Source: Pseudomonas viridiflava
GTDB lineage: Bacteria; Pseudomonadota; Gammaproteobacteria; Pseudomonadales; Pseudomonadaceae
Assembly: GCA_900596015.1 (NCBI GenBank)
Contig: UVIF01000024.1
Span: 186,001-250,000, forward strand
Length of the DNA: 64,000 nt
Direction: 5' to 3'
Shown: positions 34,058 to 45,220 of the stretch, piece by piece
Layout: each line of letters starts with the position of its first letter
Numbering within the stretch: position 1 is the stretch's first letter
Made by a program: the position numbers and the translations under genes
The notes under the pieces: generated by a model
What the model was told of the DNA's origin: nothing
Database searches by the model: none
What the model saw: only the letters and a program-made list of their open reading frames with translations

Positions 34058-34083
34058 GGGGGCGCCGCCGATCTTGCTGGCTG

Positions 34084-36309
34084 CTAGCGCACCGGCAGGA
34101 TCGGGTTGCTCAGCCGCTCGAGCAGGGTGTCCTGCGCACTGCGGGCGTTCTGGTTGCCGGTCGGCGTGTTGCGCACGTAGCGTCCGTCGGCCTGCAGGAT
34201 CCAGGAATGGGTGTTGTCGGTCAGGTAGCTTTCCAGCTCCTTCTTGACCCGCACGATCAGCTTCTTGCCTTCCACCGGGAAACAGGTTTCGACGCGCTTG
34301 TCGAGGTTGCGCTCCATCCAGTCGGCACTGGACAGGAACATCTGCTCCTCGCCTCCGTTGAGGAAGTAGAACACCCGCGTGTGCTCCAGGAACCGTCCGA
34401 TGATCGAGCGCACATGGATATTGTGCGATACCCCGGGGATGCCCGGACGCAGGCAGCACATGCCGCGCACCACCAGATCGATGCGCACCCCTGACTGGCT
34501 GGCCTTGTACAGCGCGCGAATGACCTTCGGGTCGGTCAGCGAATTGAACTTGGCAATGATGTGCGCAGGCTTGCCGTCGATGGCGTACTGGGTCTCCCGA
34601 GCGATCATGTCGAGCATGCCCTTCTTCAACGTGAAGGGTGCATGCAACAGCTTTTTCATGCGCAGCGTCTTGCCCATGCCGATCAATTGGCTGAACAACT
34701 TGCCGACGTCTTCGCACAGTGCATCGTCCGAGGTCAGCAGGCTGTAGTCGGTGTACAGCTTGGCATTGCCGGCGTGGTAGTTACCGGTGCCCAAGTGTGC
34801 GTAGCGCACGATCTCGCCCGCCTCGCGGCGCAGAATGAGCATCATCTTGGCGTGGGTCTTGAAGCCCACCACGCCGTAGATCACCACCGCGCCCGCGGCT
34901 TGCAGACGACTGGCCAGCTGCAGGTTGGATTCCTCGTCGAAGCGCGCCCGCAGCTCGATGACCACGGTGACTTCCTTGCCGTTGCGGGCGGCATCCACCA
35001 ACGCATCGACGATCTCGGAATTGGCACCGCTGCGGTACAGCGTCTGCCGCACGGCCAGCACATGAGGATCCTTGGCCGCCTGGCGCAACAGATCGACCAC
35101 GGGCGTGAACGATTCGAAGGGGTGCAGCAACAGGATGTCCTGCTTGCTGACCACGCTGAAAATGTTCTCGCTGTTCTGCAACAGCTTCGGAATCTGCGGC
35201 GTGAACGGCAGGTACTGCAGCTCGGGATGGCTGTCCAGACCGGTGATGCTGAACAGACGCGTCAGGTTGACCGGGCCGTTGACCTGATACAGCTCGGTGT
35301 CCGACAGGTTGAACTGCTTGAGCAGATAGTCGGACAGAAGCTTGGGACAGGTGTCGGCCACTTCAAGACGTACGGCATCGCCGTAGCGACGCGAGAACAG
35401 CTCGCCGCGCAGCGCACGCGCCAGGTCTTCGACGTCCTCGGTGTCGACCGACAGGTCGGCGTTGCGGGTCAGGCGGAATTGATAGCAGCCCTTCACCTTC
35501 ATGCCCTGGAACAGGTCATCGGCATGGGCATGGATCATCGAGGACAGGAACACGAAATTGTCGCCCGGCCCGCCTACGTCCTCGGGCACCTTGATCACCC
35601 GCGGTAGCAACCGCGGCGCCGGGATGATCGCCAGGCCCGAATCGCGACCGAAGGCATCCACGCCCTCGAGCTCGACGATGAAGTTCAGGCTCTTGTTCAC
35701 CAGCAGCGGGAACGGGTGCGTCGGGTCCAGGCCGATGGGCGTGATGATCGGCGCGATTTCGTCGCGGAAATAGCGGCGCACCCAGGTCTTGAGCTTGGTT
35801 GTCCAATGCCGCCGACGAATGAAGCGAACCTGGTGCTTCTCCAGCTCCGGCAACAGGATGTCGTTCAGGATGGCGTACTGGCGATCGACATGGCCATGCA
35901 CCAGCTCGCTGATCCGCGCCAGCGCCTGATGCGGCTGCAGACCGTCGGCGCCAGCCTGTTCGCGGGCAAAGGTGATCTGCTTCTTCAGCCCTGCGACACG
36001 GATCTCGAAGAACTCGTCGAGGTTGCTGGAGAAGATCAGCAGGAACTTGAGACGCTCGAGCAGCGGATAGGATTCATCCAGCGCCTGCTCCAGCACGCGG
36101 ATATTGAACTGCAACTGCGACAGTTCGCGATGGATGTACAGGCTGCTGTCGTCCAGCCCCGGCACGACGATGTGCGGCGCTGGCGCGAGGGCCTCGCTCG
36201 GGTGCGCGGGTTCGACGATGGCTTCTATGACCAACGGCGCTTCTACCGGGGTTTCGACCACCGGCTGATCTTGGGTGAGAGCGACTTGAGTCTGGGCTTC
36301 GTTGTTCAT
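34084..36309 (-). CDS. ppk: Polyphosphate kinase 1
   Basis: PPK1 (741 residues), synthesising polyphosphate from ATP. An Ala/Pro/Glu-rich N-terminal extension (about 1-50) precedes the family start DDSSLYIHRELSQLQFNIRVLEQA. Phospholipase-D-like domains follow; the phosphorylated histidine is in RYAHLGTGNYH and the second His motif in VVRGMCCLRPGIPGVS. The length slightly exceeds the E. coli enzyme (688) because of the extension. ATG at 36309 gives MNNEAQTQVA; an upstream in-frame start would add 15 codons without a better ribosome site. Convergent with ppx. Confidence 0.96.
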   Translation of the reverse strand: MNNEAQTQVALTQDQPVVETPVEAPLVIEAIVEPAHPSEALAPAPHIVVPGLDDSSLYIHRELSQLQFNIRVLEQALDESYPLLERLKFLLIFSSNLDEFFEIRVAGLKKQITFAREQAGADGLQPHQALARISELVHGHVDRQYAILNDILLPELEKHQVRFIRRRHWTTKLKTWVRRYFRDEIAPIITPIGLDPTHPFPLLVNKSLNFIVELEGVDAFGRDSGLAIIPAPRLLPRVIKVPEDVGGPGDNFVFLSSMIHAHADDLFQGMKVKGCYQFRLTRNADLSVDTEDVEDLARALRGELFSRRYGDAVRLEVADTCPKLLSDYLLKQFNLSDTELYQVNGPVNLTRLFSITGLDSHPELQYLPFTPQIPKLLQNSENIFSVVSKQDILLLHPFESFTPVVDLLRQAAKDPHVLAVRQTLYRSGANSEIVDALVDAARNGKEVTVVIELRARFDEESNLQLASRLQAAGAVVIYGVVGFKTHAKMMLILRREAGEIVRYAHLGTGNYHAGNAKLYTDYSLLTSDDALCEDVGKLFSQLIGMGKTLRMKKLLHAPFTLKKGMLDMIARETQYAIDGKPAHIIAKFNSLTDPKVIRALYKASQSGVRIDLVVRGMCCLRPGIPGVSHNIHVRSIIGRFLEHTRVFYFLNGGEEQMFLSSADWMERNLDKRVETCFPVEGKKLIVRVKKELESYLTDNTHSWILQADGRYVRNTPTGNQNARSAQDTLLERLSNPILPVR

Positions 36310-36579
36310 CTGGCGTTCCCGAGGGCGTAACTGCCCTTTGCAATTGAGCGGCACGGATCGCGTAATGCGTCAGGATGCCATTGACGCCTGCACGCTTGGA
36401 AGGGGGGCGCGACAGTTATAAGCATGGATTATGACGGTTGCATGACATGACCGGCCGCATCCACAAGGTGTCTGCGTTCTCAGGTTGACAAGCATTGTTC
36501 ACGACAAGACACATTTGGACACTTTCATGTATGCCCATGACGGGTTAGGCTGCGCATTCACTTCGCCAGCATCGATAAA

Positions 36580-37194
36580 ATGCTCCAACAATTCCTGAAC
36601 GATTTTGGCTATTTCGCCCTGTTCCTCGGCACGTTCTTCGAAGGCGAGACCATTCTGGTCCTGGCCGGGTTTCTGGCGTTCCGTGGCTACATGGATATCA
36701 ACATGGTTGTGGTGGTGGCCTTCTTCGGCAGCTACGCAGGCGACCAGCTATGGTATTTCATGGGCCGCAAGCATGGACGCAAGCTACTGGCGCGCAAACC
36801 TCGTTGGCAGCTGTTGGGCGACCGTGCGTTGGAGCACATCCGCCGGCATCCGGACATCTGGGTCCTGAGCTTTCGTTTCGTCTATGGCCTGCGCACCGTC
36901 ATGCCGGTGGCGATCGGCCTGTCCGGCTATCCACCACGGCGTTACCTGCTGCTCAACGGCATCGGGGCTGCGGTCTGGGCCACGGCACTGGGCCTGGCGG
37001 CCTACCATTTCGGCTCGTTCCTCGAACACATGCTGGGCAACGTCAAGAAATACGAGTTGTGGGTCCTCGGCGCGCTGGTGCTGATCGGCGTCCTGCTGTG
37101 GGTACGGCGCCGCATCAAGGCCGCACGCATCGCCCGCCAGGCGCGCCTGGAACCTCCCGCCGCAACCCCTGCGCCCGGTGACGAGCAGCCCTGA
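36580..37194 (+). CDS. DedA family membrane protein
   Basis: DedA/VTT-domain inner-membrane protein (204 residues), a family linked to undecaprenyl-phosphate recycling and proton-dependent membrane maintenance. The signatures are FFEGETILVLAGFLA and SYAGDQLWYFMGRKHG near residues 18-70, and RFVYGLRTVMPVAIGLSG further on. A basic cytoplasmic tail (RRRIKAARIARQARL) ends the protein. The start MLQQFLNDFGYFALFLG is typical; the upstream ribosome site is poor. Confidence 0.92.
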   Translation: MLQQFLNDFGYFALFLGTFFEGETILVLAGFLAFRGYMDINMVVVVAFFGSYAGDQLWYFMGRKHGRKLLARKPRWQLLGDRALEHIRRHPDIWVLSFRFVYGLRTVMPVAIGLSGYPPRRYLLLNGIGAAVWATALGLAAYHFGSFLEHMLGNVKKYELWVLGALVLIGVLLWVRRRIKAARIARQARLEPPAATPAPGDEQP

Positions 37195-37284
37195 TGACCC
37201 GCTCGAACTGAACATGCGCCGCCGTGCGGGATCCATGCTACTGAACACATGCCAATGAAGCAGTGGCCACAATCGGAGTTCGAC

Positions 37285-37944
37285 ATGACCAAGAAAATCG
37301 CGGTGATCCTTTCCGGCTGTGGCGTCTATGACGGCAGCGAAATCCAGGAAAGCGTGATCACCTTGCTGCGCCTGGACCAGCGCGGCTGCGAAGTGCAGTG
37401 CTTCGCGCCCGACGTTGCCCAGAAGCATGTGATCAACCACTTGAACGGCGAGGAAATGCCCGAGTCGCGCAACGTGCTGGTGGAATCGGCGCGGATCGCC
37501 CGTGGCGAGGTCAAGGACATCGCCCTGGCCAATGCCGACGACTTCGATGCCTTGATCGTTCCAGGCGGATTCGGCGCAGCGAAGAATCTGTCCTCTTTCG
37601 CCAGCGACGGCGCCGCCTGCTCGGTCAACCTGCAAGTGCAGGCACTGGCCGAGGCCTTCGCCGAAGCGCGCAAGCCGGTTGGCTTGATCTGCATCTCACC
37701 GGCGCTGGCGGCAAAAATCTACGGCCCCGGCGTGACCTGCACCATCGGTACCGATGCCGAAACCGCGCAGGCCATCGAGAAGATGGGTGGCACCCACCAG
37801 GAATGCGAAGTGACCGAGATCGTCGAGGACACCGCCCGCAAGCTGATCAGCACCCCCGCCTACATGAGCGCCAAGACCATCAGCGAAGCCGCCGCCGGCA
37901 TCAACAAACTGGTGGACCGGGTGATCGAACTCACCCAGGCCTGA
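37285..37944 (+). CDS. elbB: ElbB family isoprenoid-biosynthesis glyoxalase
   Basis: DJ-1/PfpI-superfamily protein of 219 residues, close to ElbB, which has weak glyoxalase activity and is linked genetically to isoprenoid metabolism. It begins MTKKIAVILSGCGVYDGSEIQE; the nucleophile elbow is GLICISPALAA (cysteine) and ALIVPGGFGAAKNL lies before it. ATG at 37285 follows CGGAG at a good distance; an earlier in-frame ATG lacks support. Confidence 0.93.
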   Translation: MTKKIAVILSGCGVYDGSEIQESVITLLRLDQRGCEVQCFAPDVAQKHVINHLNGEEMPESRNVLVESARIARGEVKDIALANADDFDALIVPGGFGAAKNLSSFASDGAACSVNLQVQALAEAFAEARKPVGLICISPALAAKIYGPGVTCTIGTDAETAQAIEKMGGTHQECEVTEIVEDTARKLISTPAYMSAKTISEAAAGINKLVDRVIELTQA

Positions 37945-37964
37945 GTGCTGCTGTGCAGGCAGGT

Positions 37965-38858
37965 CTAGGGGCCTGGGTCCGCCTGATAGTGATCGGCCAT
38001 GAAATCGACAAAGGCGCGGACCTTGGCAGGCAGATGCGCGGCGCTGGGGTAGAGCGCGTAGTAGCTACGCGCTCCCAACGTCACCTCTGGCAATACCCGC
38101 ACCAGGCGCCCGGCGCGCAAATCGCGCGCCACGGTTGCCAGGGTGAAGGCGGCAATCCCCAAGCCCGCGACAGCGGCCGTGTGCAAAGCGGCAATGCTGT
38201 CGCTGCGCAGTTGCCGTCCGGCGTCCACACTTTGCACCGTCTGCTCAACCGTCTGCAGCTGCCAGTGTGCTTCATCGGCATAGGCCAACAAACTGTGCGC
38301 CAGCAGATCGTCCACACCTCGAGGCAATCCACGGCGATACAGGTAGGCCGGTGAGGCGACCAGCACCATGGGTGACACGGTCAGCAAGCGCGCGACCATG
38401 GTGCTGTCGGACAACGGCGGGCCACTGATGCGCAGGGCAACGTCGAAACCGTCGGCCACCAGATCCACCAAGGGATCCGAGCACGACATGTCCAGCTGGA
38501 TATCCGGGAAACGCTCCTGAAAAGCCGGTAACCAGAACGGCAATTCCAGTGTTCCCAACACGAGCGGAACGCTGATACGCAAGCGACCGGAGGGCTGCTT
38601 GTGTAAGCGCGCTTCCTCGGCTGCGGCATCGACCCGCTGCAGGATATCGACACAGGCCGTGTAGTAGCGTTTGCCCGCATCCGTAAGGCTCAGTTGCCGT
38701 GACGTCCGGTTGAGCAGCCGCGCACCCAACTCGCTCTCCAACTGCTGCAATTGCCGGGATACGGTCGAATGAGTGGTCTCCAGGCGCTCCGCTGCGCCAG
38801 TGAAACTGCGTGTTTCCACCAGGCAACGGAAGATGCGCATTGCGAGCAGTTGATTCAT
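37965..38858 (-). CDS. LysR-type transcriptional regulator
   Basis: LTTR of 297 residues. N-terminal winged helix-turn-helix at about residues 1-60 (MNQLLAMRIFRCLVETRSF, then THSTVSRQLQQLESELGARL), followed by the effector-binding domain beginning near residue 93 (RLRISVPLVLGTLELP). Its start is only 7 bases downstream of the stop of the exported hydrolase gene on the same strand, so it may be cotranscribed with that gene and control it. The effector is unknown. Confidence 0.92.
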   Translation of the reverse strand: MNQLLAMRIFRCLVETRSFTGAAERLETTHSTVSRQLQQLESELGARLLNRTSRQLSLTDAGKRYYTACVDILQRVDAAAEEARLHKQPSGRLRISVPLVLGTLELPFWLPAFQERFPDIQLDMSCSDPLVDLVADGFDVALRISGPPLSDSTMVARLLTVSPMVLVASPAYLYRRGLPRGVDDLLAHSLLAYADEAHWQLQTVEQTVQSVDAGRQLRSDSIAALHTAAVAGLGIAAFTLATVARDLRAGRLVRVLPEVTLGARSYYALYPSAAHLPAKVRAFVDFMADHYQADPGP

Positions 38859-38865
38859 TCAGGGC

Positions 38866-39558
38866 TCAACGTACAGGTAACGCCTGGATCTGCGCGGTGC
38901 TCAGCACATCGCCGAAAGTGTCTTCGATTTCCGCCAGCGCAGCTGCGTGCAGTGCCTTGTCATCAACGCTCTGGCCGTTGAAACGGGTAATGCTGCGGGT
39001 CGCCGACGCATCGGACGCTACCACCACGTTATAGCCCAGCGGCACCGCGTCGCGGGCAGCGCCTGCCACACATGCATGAGTCATCAGGCCAGCGACCAGG
39101 ACAGTATCGACGCCACGAGCCTTGAGCTGAGTGTCCAGATCGGTGCTGGCGAAAACGCTGACCGTATTCTTGCGCAACACCTGATCAGTGGCACGGGGCT
39201 GCAGGCGTGGGTGAAACTTCACTGTTTCACCACCCTCGGCGAACAGTGCCGACCCCGCAGGCGCAACGTGTTGCACGTGGAACACCGGGATCTGGTGGCG
39301 ATCGGCATAGCCAATCAATTCCTGGGTATTGGCCAGAGCGGTGGCACCGTCGGGAATCGGCATCTTGCCGGTGAAGTACTCGTTCTGGAAATCGATTACC
39401 AGCAGCGCCGTCTTGCCGGCAGGAAGGTGCTGCACGGGCGCCGCACCGAACATTGCCCGAATAGTCGGTTGGTTAGGAGTGTCGGTGCTTGCGCCAGCAG
39501 AGCCGATGCCTGCGGCAAGCAGACCGGCACACAGCAAACGGCGGGGGAAAGTGAACAT
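38866..39558 (-). CDS. Exported isochorismatase-like cysteine hydrolase
   Basis: Cysteine hydrolase of the isochorismatase-like fold, 230 residues, with a Sec signal peptide of about 23 residues (RRLLCAGLLAAGIGSAGA). The catalytic triad is visible: Asp56 in VIDFQNEYF, Lys130 in RKNTVSVF and Cys163 in MTHACVAGAARDA. The substrate is unknown; the family includes nicotinamidases, biuret hydrolase and isochorismatase. A predicted periplasmic location is unusual, since relatives are mostly cytoplasmic. ATG at 39558 begins the signal peptide. Confidence 0.88.
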   Translation of the reverse strand: MFTFPRRLLCAGLLAAGIGSAGASTDTPNQPTIRAMFGAAPVQHLPAGKTALLVIDFQNEYFTGKMPIPDGATALANTQELIGYADRHQIPVFHVQHVAPAGSALFAEGGETVKFHPRLQPRATDQVLRKNTVSVFASTDLDTQLKARGVDTVLVAGLMTHACVAGAARDAVPLGYNVVVASDASATRSITRFNGQSVDDKALHAAALAEIEDTFGDVLSTAQIQALPVR

Positions 39559-39662
39559 GGGCGGTATCCTGTCAGAAGTGAGCGCCCAGTCTAGGGTTGG
39601 TACTGCCCTGCTCCCAGACTGAAACCGCAACACGATCTGTGCAGCCACCGCACAGATCGGGT

Positions 39663-40295
39663 TCAGGCAGGCACTCGGCGCAAGGTCGCGAGCAACGTCG
39701 CAGCGGCCACGAACAATCCCGCGAAGGTACGGTTCATGCGCCGCTGCTGACGGGGCGTGCGCAACAGGCGCAAGACCTTGGCCGCAAGCCCCGTATAGCC
39801 GGCCATGACGATCAGGTCCACGGTCACCATGGTCGCTGCAATGGTCAGGTATTGAACCAGCAGTGGCGCGTGCGGATTGATGAATTGCGGCAATACCGCC
39901 AGCATGAATACCAGCGCCTTGGGGTTGCCGACGTTCACCAGAAAACCGCGCAGCACCAGGCTCGATGCCTTGCCAGCCGGCTTTTGCCCCGCCTCCTCAC
40001 CGATGTCGGCAGGCAGTGCACGCCATTGCTTGAACGCAAGATAGAGCAGATAGAGCACGCCAAACCACTTGATTGCCTGGAACGCCGTGGCCGACGCCGC
40101 GAGCACGGCCCCGACGCCAGCCGCAATGATCGCAATTTGCAGAAGCAGCCCCAACTGCAGGCCGATCGCATTCCAGTAGCCGCGCAGGAAACCGTGCTGC
40201 AAGCCACTGGACATGGACGCGATAGCTCCGGCCCCAGGCGAAAGACTGATGATCCAGCACGCCACCAAAAAGGCCAACCAGGTTTCCAGCAGCAT
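39663..40295 (-). CDS. LysE/RhtB-type amino-acid exporter
   Basis: Inner-membrane exporter of 210 residues with about six hydrophobic segments. The start MLLETWLAFLVACWIISLSPGAGA and GFLVNVGNPKALVFMLAVLPQF are the family signatures of RhtB/LysE translocators. The exported solute (homoserine, threonine or another small amino compound) cannot be fixed from sequence. It lies between the hydrolase/LysR pair and yheS; all are on the minus strand but with gaps of about 100 bases. Confidence 0.92.
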   Translation of the reverse strand: MLLETWLAFLVACWIISLSPGAGAIASMSSGLQHGFLRGYWNAIGLQLGLLLQIAIIAAGVGAVLAASATAFQAIKWFGVLYLLYLAFKQWRALPADIGEEAGQKPAGKASSLVLRGFLVNVGNPKALVFMLAVLPQFINPHAPLLVQYLTIAATMVTVDLIVMAGYTGLAAKVLRLLRTPRQQRRMNRTFAGLFVAAATLLATLRRVPA

Positions 40296-40392
40296 ACGGA
40301 CCTCGACGCTCGAATAGGGACAGCCTAAGGTAAAACGGCGCAGCGAATTTGGCTATGGGCCCGTGCAGGCGGCTCGGCATCAAGCCCCAGTA

Positions 40393-42303
<1,911 letters not shown>

Positions 42304-42353
42304 AATGGCGGCGAAGTCTACCAGCTTCCTTGCCCACTGGCGCGAGTAGCACG

Positions 42354-42854
42354 ATGCATGATGAGTTGTGGGAGTTTGCCCTGGACCTGTATGCCCGACC
42401 CGGCGTGGAGGCCGCGTGCCTGCAGTTGCAGGCGAATGGCGCCAACGTGTGCCTGTTGCTGTGCGGTGCCTGGCTGGATGCCAGAGGCGTGGACTGCACA
42501 TGCGAGCGGGTGACGCTGCTGGAGACGATCGCCACGCCTTGGCATGAAGACGTGGTACGGCCCTTGCGCGAATTGCGCCAGCAGTGGCGAGCCCAAGCCG
42601 TGCGAGACCCTGAGCTGACGCACCTGCGCGAATCGGTCAAGGCACTGGAACTGAACGCCGAACGCCAGTTGCTGCAGCGCCTGCACGATCGGGCCGCACC
42701 CTGGCCCCTCGCCACGGAGCACTCTGGCATGAGCTGGCTGCCCGCCCTGCTACCGGCAACGGCCGCGCACTCGGGCGCGGCGTTACAGGTGCTGGGCGTG
42801 GCAGCCAGGGAGACTCAGGCTTCGCCCGAAGATGCGCCGCCTTTGTCGTCCTGA
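42354..42854 (+). CDS. TIGR02444 family protein
   Basis: Conserved protein of 166 residues, unknown function. It begins MHDELWEFALDLYARPGVEAACLQ and has LQANGANVCLLLCGAWLD, both typical of TIGR02444 proteins of pseudomonads. It is divergent from yheS, 50 bases apart, and convergent with algP; its last 40 bases overlap the algP 3' end (42815-42854). ATG at 42354 has no strong ribosome site. Confidence 0.85.
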   Translation: MHDELWEFALDLYARPGVEAACLQLQANGANVCLLLCGAWLDARGVDCTCERVTLLETIATPWHEDVVRPLRELRQQWRAQAVRDPELTHLRESVKALELNAERQLLQRLHDRAAPWPLATEHSGMSWLPALLPATAAHSGAALQVLGVAARETQASPEDAPPLSS

Positions 42855-43609
42855 GCACCAGTGGAGGGAGCGCCGGACTCGGTCGCACTCGAATGCACGG
42901 CTGCGGCAAGCGACTTGGCGGCCGCAGGCTTTCTGGCCGGCCGCGCAGCCGGCTTGGCGGGTGCCTTGGCTTCAGGCTTGACCGCCGCGCCCGGGGCCGC
43001 CAGAGCCTTGCGCGTAGTGCTGCGGGAAACCGCGGGCTTGCTTGCAGTGGCTGCGGCAGCTACACGGGTGGTTTTGCTGGTTGCAGGCTTTGCGGCAGCA
43101 CGTGCAGTCGACCCGGCTGGGGTGCTCCTGGCAGGCGTACGAGCGGCAGGCTTGGCTGCCGGGCTGGCCGACTTGGCCGCGGCCGCAGGGGTTGCCTTGG
43201 GTTTGGCCGAACGGGTTTCGATTGCCTTGCTCGCCGCTTCCTGGACGCGCCCGACACCGGCGGCCAGTTTCAGGCTTTCCTGGGCGTCGCGCTTGAGCTC
43301 GACGATGTAGGCGCGGGTTTCGGCCTGGCGGTCCTTGAGCTCGTCGAGCAGTTGTTCGAGTTCGCTCACCGAGTCGTGCGCCTTGGCTTGCTTCTTTTTC
43401 TTGCCGGCGGCAGCAGCGTCCTGCACCTTGGTGCGCGACTTGTGCAGTTTTTCCTGAGCCTTGCCGCGCTGCTTCTCGAGTTTGGCGAGCAGTTTTTCAG
43501 CATCGGCCAAGGCCTGGGAACATGCACTTTCAAGGTGCTCGAGCAAACTGCCGGAAAGCTGTTGAAGCAAATGCAACGGGGTGTTTACGGGCTTCTTGTT
43601 AGCCGACAT
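42815..43609 (-). CDS. algP: AlgP, histone-H1-like alginate regulator
   Basis: DNA-binding protein of 264 residues. The first 130 residues form a charged coiled coil (MSANKKPVNTPLHLLQQLSG, then KLLAKLEKQRGKAQEKLHK). The rest is a low-complexity Ala/Lys/Pro/Thr tail with many KPAA-like units, as in eukaryotic histone H1. AlgP (AlgR3) of P. aeruginosa affects algD transcription and is longer, its KPAA repeats varying in number between strains; the tail here is shorter and less regular. It lies near algQ as in other pseudomonads. Confidence 0.92.
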   Translation of the reverse strand: MSANKKPVNTPLHLLQQLSGSLLEHLESACSQALADAEKLLAKLEKQRGKAQEKLHKSRTKVQDAAAAGKKKKQAKAHDSVSELEQLLDELKDRQAETRAYIVELKRDAQESLKLAAGVGRVQEAASKAIETRSAKPKATPAAAAKSASPAAKPAARTPARSTPAGSTARAAAKPATSKTTRVAAAATASKPAVSRSTTRKALAAPGAAVKPEAKAPAKPAARPARKPAAAKSLAAAVHSSATESGAPSTGAQDDKGGASSGEA

Positions 43610-43757
43610 GGGTTACCTCCTGGCCGATGGGTAGAGGCTCATACTAGACCTGTGGCTGTAGAGCCGCCAGAACATGTTGATTGCGTCCGCGAGGCCCGGT
43701 TTCCTGGTCGGTGGCATAATCGGTCCATGCTCGCCGTGTCTTGTCCTGGAGAATCTG

Positions 43758-44441
43758 ATGCTGCCTCGCCTGCTGTTGTCGTTGTCCCTGGTGCCGTTAT
43801 CCCTGGCCCTGCCGCAAGCACACGTCCAGGCGGCGCAAGCGGCGCCGGACGGTGCCCGCGACCTGGCCTACAGTGTGGGCGCCAGCCTGGGGGAACGCCT
43901 GCGCCAGGACGCCCCCGGCCTTCAACTTGACGCCCTGGTCAAGGGCTTGCAGGAAGCGTATCGACAAGAGCCGCTGGCATTAAGCGACGAGCGCATCGGC
44001 CAATTGCTGGCTCAGTACCAGGCACAGGCGGACAAGCCTGACGAATCAGCCGATACGGAACAGGCGCTGGCTGCCGAACGCCGCTTCATGGCCGGCGAAC
44101 GCGCCAAGGCCGGGGTGCGGGAGATTGCCGACGGGATTCTGGTGACCGTGCTGGAGCCTGGCACGGGGGCCCCGGCCACAGCCGATGGACGTGTGCAGGT
44201 TCAATACGTGGGAAAGCTGCCTGACGGCAGCGTATTCGACCAAAGCACCCAGGCGCAATGGTTTCGCCTGGACAGCGTCATCGAAGGCTGGCGTACGGTG
44301 TTGCCGCAGATGCCGGTCGGCGCGAAGTGGCGTGTGGTCATTGCGTCGGCCCACGCCTATGGAACAGACGGCGCCGGTGCCTTGATTCCACCCAATACAC
44401 CGCTGACGTTCGACATTCATCTGCTGGCCACGGCCCCTTAG
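43758..44441 (+). CDS. FKBP-type peptidyl-prolyl isomerase, exported
   Basis: Periplasmic prolyl isomerase of 227 residues. A signal peptide of about 26 residues (LLLSLSLVPLSLALPQAHVQA) is followed by a helical dimerisation domain (LAYSVGASLGERLRQD) as in FkpA/Mip and a C-terminal FKBP domain with VQVQYVGKLPDGSVFDQS, VIEGWRTVLPQMPVGAKW and IPPNTPLTFDIHLL. ATG at 43758 has CTGGAGA upstream. It sits between algP and algQ, conserved in Pseudomonas. Confidence 0.92.
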   Translation: MLPRLLLSLSLVPLSLALPQAHVQAAQAAPDGARDLAYSVGASLGERLRQDAPGLQLDALVKGLQEAYRQEPLALSDERIGQLLAQYQAQADKPDESADTEQALAAERRFMAGERAKAGVREIADGILVTVLEPGTGAPATADGRVQVQYVGKLPDGSVFDQSTQAQWFRLDSVIEGWRTVLPQMPVGAKWRVVIASAHAYGTDGAGALIPPNTPLTFDIHLLATAP

Positions 44442-44459
44442 GGCCGCGTCGAGAGAGAG

Positions 44460-44933
44460 TCACGCCTGGGCGACGGAGTCTTCGTTGTGAGCGTTGTGCA
44501 AGACTTCGATCAGGCAGTCTTCGAGCTCGAAGCGCTCGTGCAGCAACCCGCCCAGCTCCTTGCGCTTGTCCAGAATGACGGCGGCATCGGAACAGTCGCC
44601 CTTGTCGCAGTAATCATTGAAGTCGAGCGCTTTCTGGGTGATTTCGTCGATGCGTGGCCAGATCGTCTCGGCCAGCTCCAATCCGCGCTGGTCGTTGAAC
44701 GCCTTGGCTTCGTCGGTCAACTGTTCGTAGATCTCGAAGTGGCCTGCCGATGTGTAGTCGACCAGCAAGCCGCAGAAATCCTGCAGCTTCTTGCGATCGT
44801 CGACCAAGGCCTGGGACGTGCCGCCCAGTGAATCGAACGCCTTGATCAGCTCATTGCGCTCCTGCAGCCAGCGATCGATCAGCAGGTGAACTCCGCCCCA
44901 ACGTTCCTGGGCATTCTTGCAGCTTTCCAACAT
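44460..44933 (-). CDS. algQ: Anti-sigma-70 regulator AlgQ (Rsd family)
   Basis: Rsd/AlgQ family protein (157 residues), which binds the major sigma factor and affects alginate and virulence gene expression in P. aeruginosa. Start MLESCKNAQERWGGVHLLIDRW and the following LQDFCGLLVDYTSAGHFEIYEQL are highly characteristic. It is convergent with the FKBP gene (18 bases). The dsbH gene that follows it on the hem side in P. aeruginosa (from memory) is not present here. Confidence 0.96.
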   Translation of the reverse strand: MLESCKNAQERWGGVHLLIDRWLQERNELIKAFDSLGGTSQALVDDRKKLQDFCGLLVDYTSAGHFEIYEQLTDEAKAFNDQRGLELAETIWPRIDEITQKALDFNDYCDKGDCSDAAVILDKRKELGGLLHERFELEDCLIEVLHNAHNEDSVAQA

Positions 44934-45220
44934 GATGAGTGCTTCCCTTGTGGGTCATGCCCGGCTTCGCGCTCCTGTACGACAGGAAGCAGGGCTCGGA
45001 CCGATTCGCGGTCTGCGACGGCGAATGTCGATGTACATGCACGGGGAGATTATGCCCGTGCGCCTATGGCATCAAGGTACGCATCGGATAAAGTTCATAC
45101 AAGCGTTTAATCGCGAGGGATGTTGCGCCAAGCGCCGGTTTTGCTGGCGCTTGTGTCTGCTCCCGGCCTCGGTACGAGAGCAGAGCGGCGGAGCAGTCGG
45201 GTTCTACCCGCCAAAGGGGC
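44934..45220. other. Intergenic region between algQ and hemY
   Basis: A 287-base stretch between the hemY stop and the algQ start, both on the minus strand. It should contain the algQ promoter. A hairpin with 7-base arms (AAGCGCC ... GGCGCTT, about 45128-45151) may mark the end of the hem transcripts, though it lacks a T-run. No gene is supported here. Confidence 0.45.
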
